This document shows, piece after piece, positions 44,136-52,753 of a stretch of DNA of 64,000 nucleotides. The translations under genes and the position numbers were made by a program. Numbering within the stretch: the first letter of the stretch is position 1; each line of letters begins with the position of its first letter. The notes beneath the pieces were generated by a model that saw only the letters and a program-made list of their open reading frames with translations, was not told the DNA's origin and did not search any database. The stretch is taken from NCBI RefSeq assembly GCF_009720865.1, contig NZ_WNLA01000001.1:806001-870000 (forward strand), written 5' to 3'. This DNA comes from Pseudoduganella ginsengisoli (GTDB lineage Bacteria > Pseudomonadota > Gammaproteobacteria > Burkholderiales > Burkholderiaceae_D).

Positions 44136-45506
44136 TCACACGTGCAGCAGCAAGTGTTCCCGTTCCCACGGGCTGATGACGGTCATGAATTCCTGGTACT
44201 CCAGGTCCTTGATGGCGGCATAGACGTCAATGAAGCGGTCGCCCAGCACAAAGCGCAATTTATCTTCGCGCCGCAGCGCCGATAACGCTTCCGACAGGCT
44301 TTGCGGCAATTCATAGCGCAATTCATACGCGCTGCCCGTGGTCGCCATCGTCGGCTCCAGCTGTTCCGTCATGCCCAGGTAGCCGCACGCCAGCGTCACG
44401 GCCAGCGCCAGGTACGGATTCGCGTCGGCGCCGATGATGCGGTTTTCCACGCGCCGGTCTTGCACACCGGATTCCGGCACACGGAAGCCCACGGTGCGGT
44501 TATCGACGCCCCATTGGATATTGATGGGAGCAGCCGTATGCCGCACCAGCCGGCGGTAGGAATTCACGTACGGCGCGACGATCGCCAAGGCCGGCGGCAT
44601 ATAGCGCTGCAAGCCGCCGATGTAATGCTTGAACAGCGGCGAAGGCGAGCCATCGTCATTGCTGAAAATATTCTTGCCGGTTTTGATATCGACCACGCTC
44701 TGGTGCACGTGCATGGCCGATCCCGGCTCGCCTGCCATCGGCTTGGCCATGAACGTCGCATACATATCGTGCTTCAGCGCCGCTTCACGCAAGGTGCGCT
44801 TGAAGAAAAATACCTTGTCCGCCAGGCTCAGTGGCTCGCCATGCAGGAAGTTGATTTCCATCTGGCCCGCGCCGATTTCGTGAATCAAGGTATCGACGTC
44901 GAGGCCCATCAAATCGCAGTAATCGTAGATATCTTCGAACAGCGGATCGAATTCATTGACGGCATCGATGCTGTACACCTGGCGGGAAGTTTCCGCCCGG
45001 CCGCTGCGGCCGATCGGCGCCTTTAACGGCAAGTCTGGATCCGCATTTTTCGCCGTCAGGTAAAACTCCAGTTCCGGCGCCACCACGGGTTGCCAGCCTT
45101 TATCGGCATACAGTTTCAGCACGCGCCGCAATACCGTGCGGGGCGCGAAATCCACCAGCGCGCCATCGGCGAAATAGCAATCGTGGATCACTTGCGCCGT
45201 GGGGTCCGCGGCCCAGGGCACCATCGTGATGGTGGTGGGATCGGCCCGTAAAATCATGTCGCGGTCCGTGTTGGAAATGGCGCGGTCATAGGCCACGTCA
45301 TCCGTCGGGTAATTACCCGTGACGGTCATGCCCAATACCGCTTCGGGTATGCGCATGCCCCGTTCTTGTGTGAATTTCACGCGGGGCAGGATCTTGCCGC
45401 GCGCAACGCCCGTCAAGTCGGGCACCAGGCATTCAATTTCCGTGACCCTGTTTTCATTGAGCCACAAATCCATGTCGGTATAAGTAAAATTTTCTCGAAT
45501 AGCCAC
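44136..45506 (-). CDS. puuA: Glutamine-synthetase-like gamma-glutamylpolyamine synthetase, copy 2
   Basis: A 456-residue near-duplicate of the ligase at 39220-40590, with the same catalytic segments (APELEFYLTAKN, GAGQMEINFLHG, MHVHQSV, NRIIGADANPYLALA). By eye there are about 20-25 substitutions, clustered in the first 100 and last 60 residues. The central DNA (about 44700-45080) is almost identical to the other copy, suggesting gene conversion. It is followed, as in copy 1, upstream by its own puuD; an unrelated hairpin (45535-45555) lies in the gap. Confidence 0.87.
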   Translation of the reverse strand: MAIRENFTYTDMDLWLNENRVTEIECLVPDLTGVARGKILPRVKFTQERGMRIPEAVLGMTVTGNYPTDDVAYDRAISNTDRDMILRADPTTITMVPWAADPTAQVIHDCYFADGALVDFAPRTVLRRVLKLYADKGWQPVVAPELEFYLTAKNADPDLPLKAPIGRSGRAETSRQVYSIDAVNEFDPLFEDIYDYCDLMGLDVDTLIHEIGAGQMEINFLHGEPLSLADKVFFFKRTLREAALKHDMYATFMAKPMAGEPGSAMHVHQSVVDIKTGKNIFSNDDGSPSPLFKHYIGGLQRYMPPALAIVAPYVNSYRRLVRHTAAPINIQWGVDNRTVGFRVPESGVQDRRVENRIIGADANPYLALAVTLACGYLGMTEQLEPTMATTGSAYELRYELPQSLSEALSALRREDKLRFVLGDRFIDVYAAIKDLEYQEFMTVISPWEREHLLLHV

Positions 45507-45588
45507 GTCAGCCTCTCATAGTGTCTTGATCGGACGCGGCCAAATGAGGGCCGCGCTCCTGTTTACGCGCAGACAACGAGCGGCGTAC

Positions 45589-46338
45589 CTAAGGGATGCG
45601 TTCCTGATAGCTGTGGCACGCAAGGCCGAACGCATGGAACAGTTTCATCGACACGGCATCACCGGTGACGCGCCATTCCGGGTGCCATTGCACAGCCAGT
45701 GCGAAGGCAGCGCCATCGACCGTATACGCTTCCACCAGGCCATCATCGGCCACGGCTTCCACCGTCAAGCCCGGCGCCAGCAGGGCGACGCCCTGACCAT
45801 GCAGAGAGTTGACCGTGATGTCACGCGCGTCCAGCAGCCCCGCCAACAAGCCGCCTTCGGCGAGCCGCACGCGGTGCGCGGGGCCATACTGGACGTCAAG
45901 GGGATCGCCGGGACGGTCGCGGTGGTCCATCATGCCGGGCACTTCCTGCACCGCCTGGTGCAACGTGCCGCCCAGCGCGACATTGATTTCCTGGAAGCCG
46001 CGGCAAATACCGAACAGGGGAATGCCCCGCTCGATGGCGGCGCGCAGCAGCGGCAACGTGGTGGCGTCGCGCGCAGGATCGAGCGGCAGCGAAGGATCAT
46101 GCACGGCCTGGCCATACAAGGCTGCATCGACATTGGAAGTAGCGCCCGTCAGCATTACGTCGTCTGCAACGGACAGCACGGCATCAATATCCGTCTGGCC
46201 GCCCAGCGCCGGCACAATCAGCGGCATGCACCCCGCCCCTTGTACAACGGCATCGATGTACTTGGTTTGCACAGTGTGCGTAGGATGGTCGCCCTTGCTA
46301 CGCTTACAGGCTGGAACAATAACGATGGGGCGGCGCAT
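45589..46338 (-). CDS. puuD: Gamma-glutamyl-gamma-aminobutyrate hydrolase PuuD, copy 2
   Basis: A 249-residue class I glutamine amidotransferase-type hydrolase. The nucleophile is in PLFGICRGFQEINVALGG and the His in QWHPEW. It is collinear with the first PuuD but clearly diverged (RSKGDHPTHTVQTKYIDAVVQG against SHQIGLHPYYAAQHKYVDAVVKG). First of a leftward puuD-puuA pair. Upstream, 46339-46573 is AT-rich spacer before the RHS gene, with no other feature I can name. Confidence 0.87.
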   Translation of the reverse strand: MRRPIVIVPACKRSKGDHPTHTVQTKYIDAVVQGAGCMPLIVPALGGQTDIDAVLSVADDVMLTGATSNVDAALYGQAVHDPSLPLDPARDATTLPLLRAAIERGIPLFGICRGFQEINVALGGTLHQAVQEVPGMMDHRDRPGDPLDVQYGPAHRVRLAEGGLLAGLLDARDITVNSLHGQGVALLAPGLTVEAVADDGLVEAYTVDGAAFALAVQWHPEWRVTGDAVSMKLFHAFGLACHSYQERIP

Positions 46339-46573
46339 GGCGTCAGTCTCTGGGCAGAGGCCTCTGTTGAGCGATAAGCCAATTTATCACATTTTCATTC
46401 CTATAACTGTCTGATCACAACGACGGTCGAATCACTTGTGAATGAGATACGGGAATAAGTTCCTTGCCAGCGCAACTGATTGCGTTCTCATTTCAATTTT
46501 AGCAACAAGTACAAGATTTCTGTATTATGTCAGGGTTGTTTTTTATTAATGCTTCTTTCAATAAGGAAGTTAG

Positions 46574-49500
46574 ATGAAAAAGCTTTACTCGCTAGCGACA
46601 CTGACCATGTTGCTATCGATGACCAATGCGCTTGCTGACGTGAAAAAGGATCCTGATATACAAAGGGTTACCGTCTCGGAAGAACGCCCTCTTCGTTCGT
46701 CCCTAGACCCTGTTCCAGTAGGAGGCCGCCTCGATACGGGAGCATTCAGGCACGATGCCCCGCGTGGCGGAGGTGGCCTTCCTGCCCAAGGAAAAACGGC
46801 TGCCGCGCCATCAACCGGCAATTCCGACACCTCGTGCGGTAATGCCAGCAAAGCATCGCCAGTCTCTCCCCATCCAGTCGTGATCGCCACCGGGGAAAAT
46901 TGTTACCGGAAACCGACTTTCAGGCCGCCGGCGACCAGGGCCTGGGCTTGCACCGCCAATACCGCAGCATGCATGCTTACGGCAGCTTGTTTGGTCCGCA
47001 ATGGCTGTCGAATTTCGATTATCCCCGGCTGATTGTCGGAAGCATGACGTGCGACCGCAACATGGTATGTGTGCCCAAAACCGTGACCGTGACCCAGCCC
47101 GACGGCGCGCGCTTTGTATACAGCTTGTCCGGTTCATCAGGTGTGACCAGCATCAGCAAACCTGTTTCACGTAGCGCCAGTGCCGCCGTGCCCCCCCCGT
47201 ACGACCAGCATGGCCGACACGTATATATATACGGTTCACCCCAGCAGCACAACCACGGCCAGTGTCGATGCGGGTGTCATGATCCTCACGCCCGGTACGT
47301 CGTGGGAATTGGTCCGCGGTAAAACCAGCTACCTGTATATCGGCGACGCGCTGCAATACATTACGGACCCGCTGGGAGCAACGACCAGTCTCACTTATCA
47401 AAATAACCGGCTCACTACCGTTACCAGCCCAACCGGGAAAACGCTGCAATTTACTTATGGCGGCAATGGCCGGGTCAGCACGGTACGCGATCCAGCCGGG
47501 AACTTGTAGACCTATGAGTACAACGCCAGCGGCATGCTGTCGAAAGTAACGTCGCCGGGCACATCGCCGGACATTCGGGAATATACCTATTCGCCAACTG
47601 ATGCAACATTGCTGGCTGGGCTGAAAATCAATGGAACGAGCTATAGTAACTATACCTATTATCCGGATCGCCGCGTCAAGACCAGTGGTCTGGCCAGTGG
47701 TGAGGAGCAGGAGACGTTCAGCTATGGCCCATTGACGACGAACGTGACTGACGTTCGCGGCCAGACTTCGGTCTACACCTTTGAAAACATCCAGGGTACC
47801 TTGAAAGTCCGCTCGGTTTCCCGCCAAGCCACCAGCACTTGCAGTGCCGCGAGTGCCGCGACAGTATACGACGCGAACGGCAACATCGATTTCGAGGATG
47901 ACTGGAATGGCAACCGTACCGACTACAACTTTGACAATGCGGGCCGGTTGCTAGGCTATACAACGGCAGCCGACACGCCTGACGCGCTGAGTGTTGTCCA
48001 CACCTGGCAGGGGGACGACATTGCCACCACCGAGTATCGTGGCGCCTACGGGGGCGCATACAAGCGTGTCACCTATACCTATAACGGCACGCAGCTGGAA
48101 ACAGAAACTTGGGACGACTTGAAGGGTGGCGCCCAGCGCAAGCTGACCTACGGCTATACCTTGAATCCGAACGGCACGGTGGCATCCCGCACGGAGACGC
48201 TATCCTTGCCAGAAGGCCCGGCCATCACCACGACTATCTACGACGCGCAGGGAAATATCACGTCGCGAACCAATGCCTTGAACCAGACCGAGACATGGTC
48301 TTCGTACAATGGCTTGGGATTACCTGGCCGGTATGTCGATATCAATGGGGTATCGACGGATTACCTTTACGACCTCAAAGGCAACCTGTCGAAGGCAACC
48401 CAGAATCTGGCGTCCGGGCCACGCGTCACCACCTACACGTTTAATAACAATCACCAGGTCACGGACATCGTCTATGCCAACGGTAGCGCCGAAAGGTACC
48501 GTTATAGAGGGTATGACCGGCTGGAGCAAGTCGGTGATAGTCAAGGCAAGTTCATCACCACTGCCATTGACGTTGCGACGAACACCGTCACCACCAGCGT
48601 CGAGCGCCAGGTTCCTGGCGCAGGCACGTTGCTAACGGCTGCCGTCTCTGGTGTGTTCTCCACCATTACACAACGCGATTCCCTCGGACGGGCCAAAACC
48701 GTCTACAACAGCGATAAAACCCAGCGCGTCGATTACACCTACGATGGTAACAGTAACGTCAAAACGCGCACGGATACCGCCAATCGCACCACCTATTACG
48801 ACTACGATGCGCAGGATCGCATCATCAAGGTAAGCGCACCGGATGGCGGCATTACCATCACGAATTACGACTACGAGGGCAACCTGAAGTCGGTCCAGGA
48901 CCAGCGCTCGCTGACCACCTCCTATACCTATAATGGCTTTGGCGCGGTCACCTCCCGCACCAGTCCGGATACCGGGGTCACCAGCTATCACTACGATGCT
49001 GTTGGCCGCCTGGACTCTGAATCCGGCGCCAACGGAAAAACCATTACCTACACGTGGGATAAACTGGGACGGCCGACATCGAGGTCCAGCGGCGGCGTCA
49101 CCGAATCCTTCACCTATGATGAAGGCACTTACGGAAAAGGCCGCCTCACCGGCGCCACCGACGTGACGGGATCGACGAAATTCACCTATAACTCTGCTGG
49201 CGAGTTGACCAACAAGACCAGCAATGTGTATGGCACCAACTATACCTTCACCTGGACGTATGACACGGCAGGCCGTTTGACCGGGCTGAACTATCCAAGC
49301 GGCTTGGCCCTGACTTACAGCTTTGACAGTTATGGCCGTATTTCGAAAGTAGCGAGTAATATCAGCGGCACCTGGGCCACACTGGCCGATACCTTCCTGT
49401 ACCAGCCGGTCAGCGGACAGCGCTATGCCTGGCGATTCAACAATGGCCTGTCCCGTCTGGTCACGTTGAACAACGATGGCCGCGTCAGCCAAATGGCCAG

Positions 49501-50770
49501 TGGCGGTGCACACAATGTGGCAGTGGGGTACGACAACATCGGCTACCTGAAAACGCTGCAAGACAAAGTCTATAACCCTGCCGAAGTCGTCAACATGGGC
49601 TACGACCCAGTCGGCCGCCTGGAATCCGTATCGCGCGCCAGCGATGCCCAGGGCTTCACGCTGGACGACGTGGGAAACCGCCTCACACAGAGCCGCCAGG
49701 GAGTCAGCTATACCTATACGCTGGATACGCAGAGCAATCGCCTGTCGAACTGGAGTGGCGGCGGCAAATACCGCAACTTCGCCTACGACGCCATCGGCAA
49801 TGTCAGTGCCGAGACGCGCAATGACGGCACGCGCGGTTATGACTACGACCAGTTCAACCGCTTGACGGGTGCAAGAGTCAATGGCGTATTGGTTGGCGAT
49901 TACCGCAACAATGCATTCAACCAGCGTGCGTACAAGATCGCCAATGGCGGCACGGCACAGCTGTACGGTCCTGGTGGCGAATTGCTGGCTGAAGCAGGTA
50001 CCATCAATACCAGCTATGTCTGGATTGGCGGAGAATTGTTAGGCATGTACCGCAATGGACAGTTTTATGCCAGCCATAATGACCACTTGGGACGGCCGGA
50101 GGTGATGACTACTGCTGCCGGCACGGTGGCTTGGCGGGCAGAGAATGCGCCGTTTGACCGGAAGATTATTACCGATAGTGTCGGTGGGATGAACATTGGC
50201 CTGCCGGGTCAGTATTTCGATGGTGAGACTGGGATTTGGTATAACTGGCATCGGTACTATGATGCATCGCTGGGAAGGTATTTACAGAGTGATCCGATTG
50301 GACTGCAAGGTGGCATCAATACCTATGCATATGTTCTTGGTAACCCAATAAGTCTAGTCGACCCGACAGGACTTAAGACGTTTAGTGAGTGCGAAACCGC
50401 CGGCTTCTTCGCAGAGGCGCAGTTACAATCCTTGGCTGATGCCTATAAGAATCATAGGGGCGGAGGAAAATTTGACTTTGCCTATGGACCAAATCGCAAC
50501 GACAACTGGACTATTGCAGACAGAACATACAATGCTCACGAATTTGGCAATGTTCTGGCCGGCTACACGGGGGGATTCATGTTCGGAGAGAAAAGGGGAG
50601 GTGCCATCGTTGGAGGAGTGGGAAAAGCAGCCAATTTCTTTGACAACGGCCTTAATGGAGACGGAGACAAGAGTAGCCAACCTTATATCGCGCTTGGCGC
50701 AAAGCTTGGCGCGGGGGATAAGAAGGCAAACCGACTTGGCGGTGTTTGCTCTTGCGGAGGTGGTAAGTGA
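46574..50770 (+). pseudogene. RHS-repeat polymorphic toxin, disrupted N-terminal third
   Basis: Reconstructed length is about 1,398 residues. It starts with a signal peptide (MKKLYSLATLTMLLSMTNALA) and a DUF6531-like region (ATGEKLLPETDF, LFGPQWLSNFDY), then many YD repeats ([30 protein letters not shown]). The RHS core end is [34 protein letters not shown], followed by a variable tip of about 131 residues. Three lesions are visible: a lost A in the A-run at 46896-46899, an extra C in the C8 run at 47191-47198, and TAG at 47507-47509. From 47534 the frame is clean for 1,078 residues. The tip ([25 protein letters not shown]) faintly resembles a toxin-44-type RNase. No PAAR or VgrG part. Confidence 0.8.
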
Positions 50771-51105
50771 ATTTTCTAGTGTTGCCGATTATAGCCACGG
50801 TCCTAACCGCCATCGGTATTTTGGTTCGGAAGAGGTGGCTTTGTATTTTGGTCAGTGCAGTTATTCTTTTGATGATCAGCTACATACTTTTCTTTTATAC
50901 GGGAACTGTCGCTCGTTTTGTTGTTCAGCCGGGGCCACCTGAAGGAACAAGTGAGGAAGTGTTCTACATTGGTATTCGGAGATTGCAGGACGCACTGTTG
51001 CCGAGTTATCTTGTGGTGATTTACTTGGCCCTGCTGGCTGTCGTGGCACAGGCTGCGGCCTTTTACGATCGCCTTCGTTCTAATAGATCCACGCCGACGG
51101 CGTAA
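50767..51105 (+). CDS. Small membrane protein, candidate immunity to the RHS tip
   Basis: A 112-residue protein with three hydrophobic helices ([61 protein letters not shown]). The GTG start overlaps the RHS stop (GTGA, 50767-50770), the arrangement usual for toxin-immunity pairs. I recognise no immunity family; a membrane immunity protein would fit a toxin that acts in or crosses the inner membrane. AT-richer than the core genome. Confidence 0.6.
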   Translation: MNFLVLPIIATVLTAIGILVRKRWLCILVSAVILLMISYILFFYTGTVARFVVQPGPPEGTSEEVFYIGIRRLQDALLPSYLVVIYLALLAVVAQAAAFYDRLRSNRSTPTA

Positions 51106-51439
51106 TTGTGCACTGAGCTGAAGCTTCGGCCGACGCACTGGAATTGGCCGAAGTCGATCCGCGCGCTCGGCCGAGATCGAGGCCGAGAGCGCAAATTGCG
51201 TGGTTTGCGCCACGACGTGGACGCGCGCGATGCCTCGCAAATCGCGGCTGTGCTCGCCGTGCGCGCACCGCTGGCCCGGGGCTTCATGCAGCCGCGTGAG
51301 CGGCAGCGCTCGCGTCCGCTGATCGCGCAAATTTCTTCAACCGCCGAGCGCGGCCGGCAGCGGTGGGCCATCCCCCCCTTGGAACTGGTCACACATAATG
51401 CAACTTCGTTCGGGCTAAAGCCCGTGCCCTACGAGTGAT
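51106..51439. other. GC-rich insert of unknown origin between two immunity genes
   Basis: About 330 bases of GC-rich sequence, unlike the AT-richer DNA on both sides. Frames stay open on both strands (51106-51438 plus and 51063-51392 minus), but the translations are Arg-rich and unlike any protein I know. It ends with a GGGC-TAAA-GCCC hairpin and CGTGCCCTACG. No terminal inverted repeats or transposase motifs are seen. It could be a decayed insertion element. Confidence 0.5.
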
Positions 51440-51550
51440 AACAAATTTGGTCCAGGCTACTTGGGAACAACAGATCGAAAGATCCTCAAATATTCGCCCA
51501 ATGGAACTCCTTACGGAGGAGCTGCAACGCAGATCGGAGTAACAAAATGA
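51440..51550 (+). pseudogene. Orphan C-terminal tail of a polymorphic toxin
   Basis: The frame reads NKFGPGYLGTTDRKILKYS then PNGTPYGGAATQIGVTK and stops at TGA 51548-51550, overlapping the next gene's ATG (ATGA). This composition and placement are typical of an RHS/CDI toxin tip directly upstream of its immunity gene. The frame is open upstream only to 51419, inside the GC-rich insert, with no RHS junction, so it is a displaced remnant and not expressible as a toxin by itself. Confidence 0.55.
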
Positions 51551-51909
51551 AGGACAAGTTTCTTGCAATCGCGACAGTTTTTGTGCTTTCTATTCCATTG
51601 TTGGCACTAGCCATCGAGCGAAACCAATATAAACAAGAGCAGGTTTCCAAGACTGGCTACGTCCCCAAGGATGGAATAAAGCCTAAAGAGGGATTCATAC
51701 CCAATGCCGCAACCGCAATCGGAATTGCTCTTCTTGTGCTAGATCCGATATATGGTGCTGATCAAATAGAAAAGCAAAAACCGTTTACGGCAGATCTAAG
51801 AGGAGATGTGTGGGTCGTGCAAGGTTCGATAGAAAGTGGAACTGGAACCGCTGAAGTGGACCTCTCCAAACGTACTGGTGCGATTCTTAGAGTGACCCAT
51901 GGAAAATAA
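51547..51909 (+). CDS. NTF2-fold immunity protein
   Basis: A 120-residue exported protein with signal peptide (FLAIATVFVLSIPLLALA). The body matches the NTF2-fold immunity family I recall: AIGIALLVLDPIYGADQIEKQKP, then DVWVVQGSIE, and the closing strand KRTGAILRVTHGK. It overlaps an orphan toxin tail, so it is probably the surviving half of a replaced toxin-immunity pair and may still protect against that toxin from siblings. A Shine-Dalgarno-like GGAG lies about 9 bases upstream. Confidence 0.72.
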   Translation: MKDKFLAIATVFVLSIPLLALAIERNQYKQEQVSKTGYVPKDGIKPKEGFIPNAATAIGIALLVLDPIYGADQIEKQKPFTADLRGDVWVVQGSIESGTGTAEVDLSKRTGAILRVTHGK

Positions 51910-52012
51910 CGAAGGAAGGTGCGCTCAGTGAATTGATGATCGAGAGTGAACGAAACGGATTTTCGGAACAATCTGATACCGTTCCTAAAAGGCCTATAGA
52001 GACCTCGACGCT

Positions 52013-52295
52013 ATGAACGACCTAAAAATTGCGATGACAGTAGTTGCGATATTCACGCCAGCGGTGTCGTCGCTGGCGGCGTTTGTTTTTTTACACGGCG
52101 CGGTACATTCGGCTACGGCTAGCGCGTAAAACGACCTTGGTTGACTGTTTGCATGATTTCGCGGGGAGTTGGACACGATTAATAATGCGCGCAGATCCCC
52201 CCGAGGAGCAATACTATTTGCGCAGAATGCTACTTGCCGCAGCCATCTTCATGGCCTATGTGTTGATCGTAATGCTCCTGGTAGGATCGTATTGA
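52013..52295 (+). pseudogene. Small two-helix membrane protein, split at a T7 run
   Basis: From ATG 52013 the frame gives MNDLKIAMTVVAIFTPAVS plus SLAAFVF and then stops after 38 residues. One base shift in the T-run at 52086-52092 joins it to a frame reading YTARYIRLRLARKTTLVDCL and ending LLAAAIFMAYVLIVMLLVGSY at 52295. The joined product would be about 94 residues with one helix at each end. No family recognised; position suggests an immunity or accessory gene of the toxin locus. Confidence 0.45.
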
Positions 52296-52323
52296 ACGGC
52301 AACGGAAGCCAAGCTCACTGCCC

Positions 52324-52683
52324 TTGATTCCATGGGTGAGCGGAACGGTGGAGTATGTACCGGTGGAAACAAATAAGTCCGCATTAATACCAGCGTCTCT
52401 ATCTCGCCTGGAGAACATTATCCTCGCCATTGCCTTGCTGGTTCTGCTATTAACCATGACGATTTATAGCGGCATGTTGCCAAAACGATCGTTTGCAAGT
52501 ATGACTGCGGGAATCGTCACGCTTGGAGCCAGTTGCATTGAGCTGGTATGTGTGTGTTGGCTCACAATTCAGCACCTCTTGAAGCGGCGCAAACGAAGAC
52601 GGCTTTCTTGGCTTGTCCTTTCTTGTGGTTTATCAGGAGCATTGCCGGTGCTGGTGATCATTGCCCGCCATTTCTCCCAGTAG
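52324..52683 (+). CDS. Hypothetical membrane protein
   Basis: Up to 119 residues with three hydrophobic helices (IILAIALLVLLLTMTIYSGM, SMTAGIVTLGASCIELVCVCWLTI, LVLSCGLSGALPVLVIIARHF) and a basic loop KRRKRRR. The start is uncertain: TTG at 52324 or GTG at 52336 are options and no Shine-Dalgarno stands out. I recognise no family. Low-GC codon use matches the accessory patch. It converges on nasA, whose stop is 71 bases away. Confidence 0.5.
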   Translation: MIPWVSGTVEYVPVETNKSALIPASLSRLENIILAIALLVLLLTMTIYSGMLPKRSFASMTAGIVTLGASCIELVCVCWLTIQHLLKRRKRRRLSWLVLSCGLSGALPVLVIIARHFSQ

Positions 52684-52753
52684 GTCGTACTCTTTGCCTA
52701 GCGGCCAGTCAACTCAGCTGGCTACCTGGCATTGCTGCGCCTCTCCAAATACT

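Noticed and set aside
46574-50770. RHS gene as a type VI secretion effector
   Set aside because: No PAAR, VgrG or Hcp part is present; it has a signal peptide instead, so Sec export is more likely.
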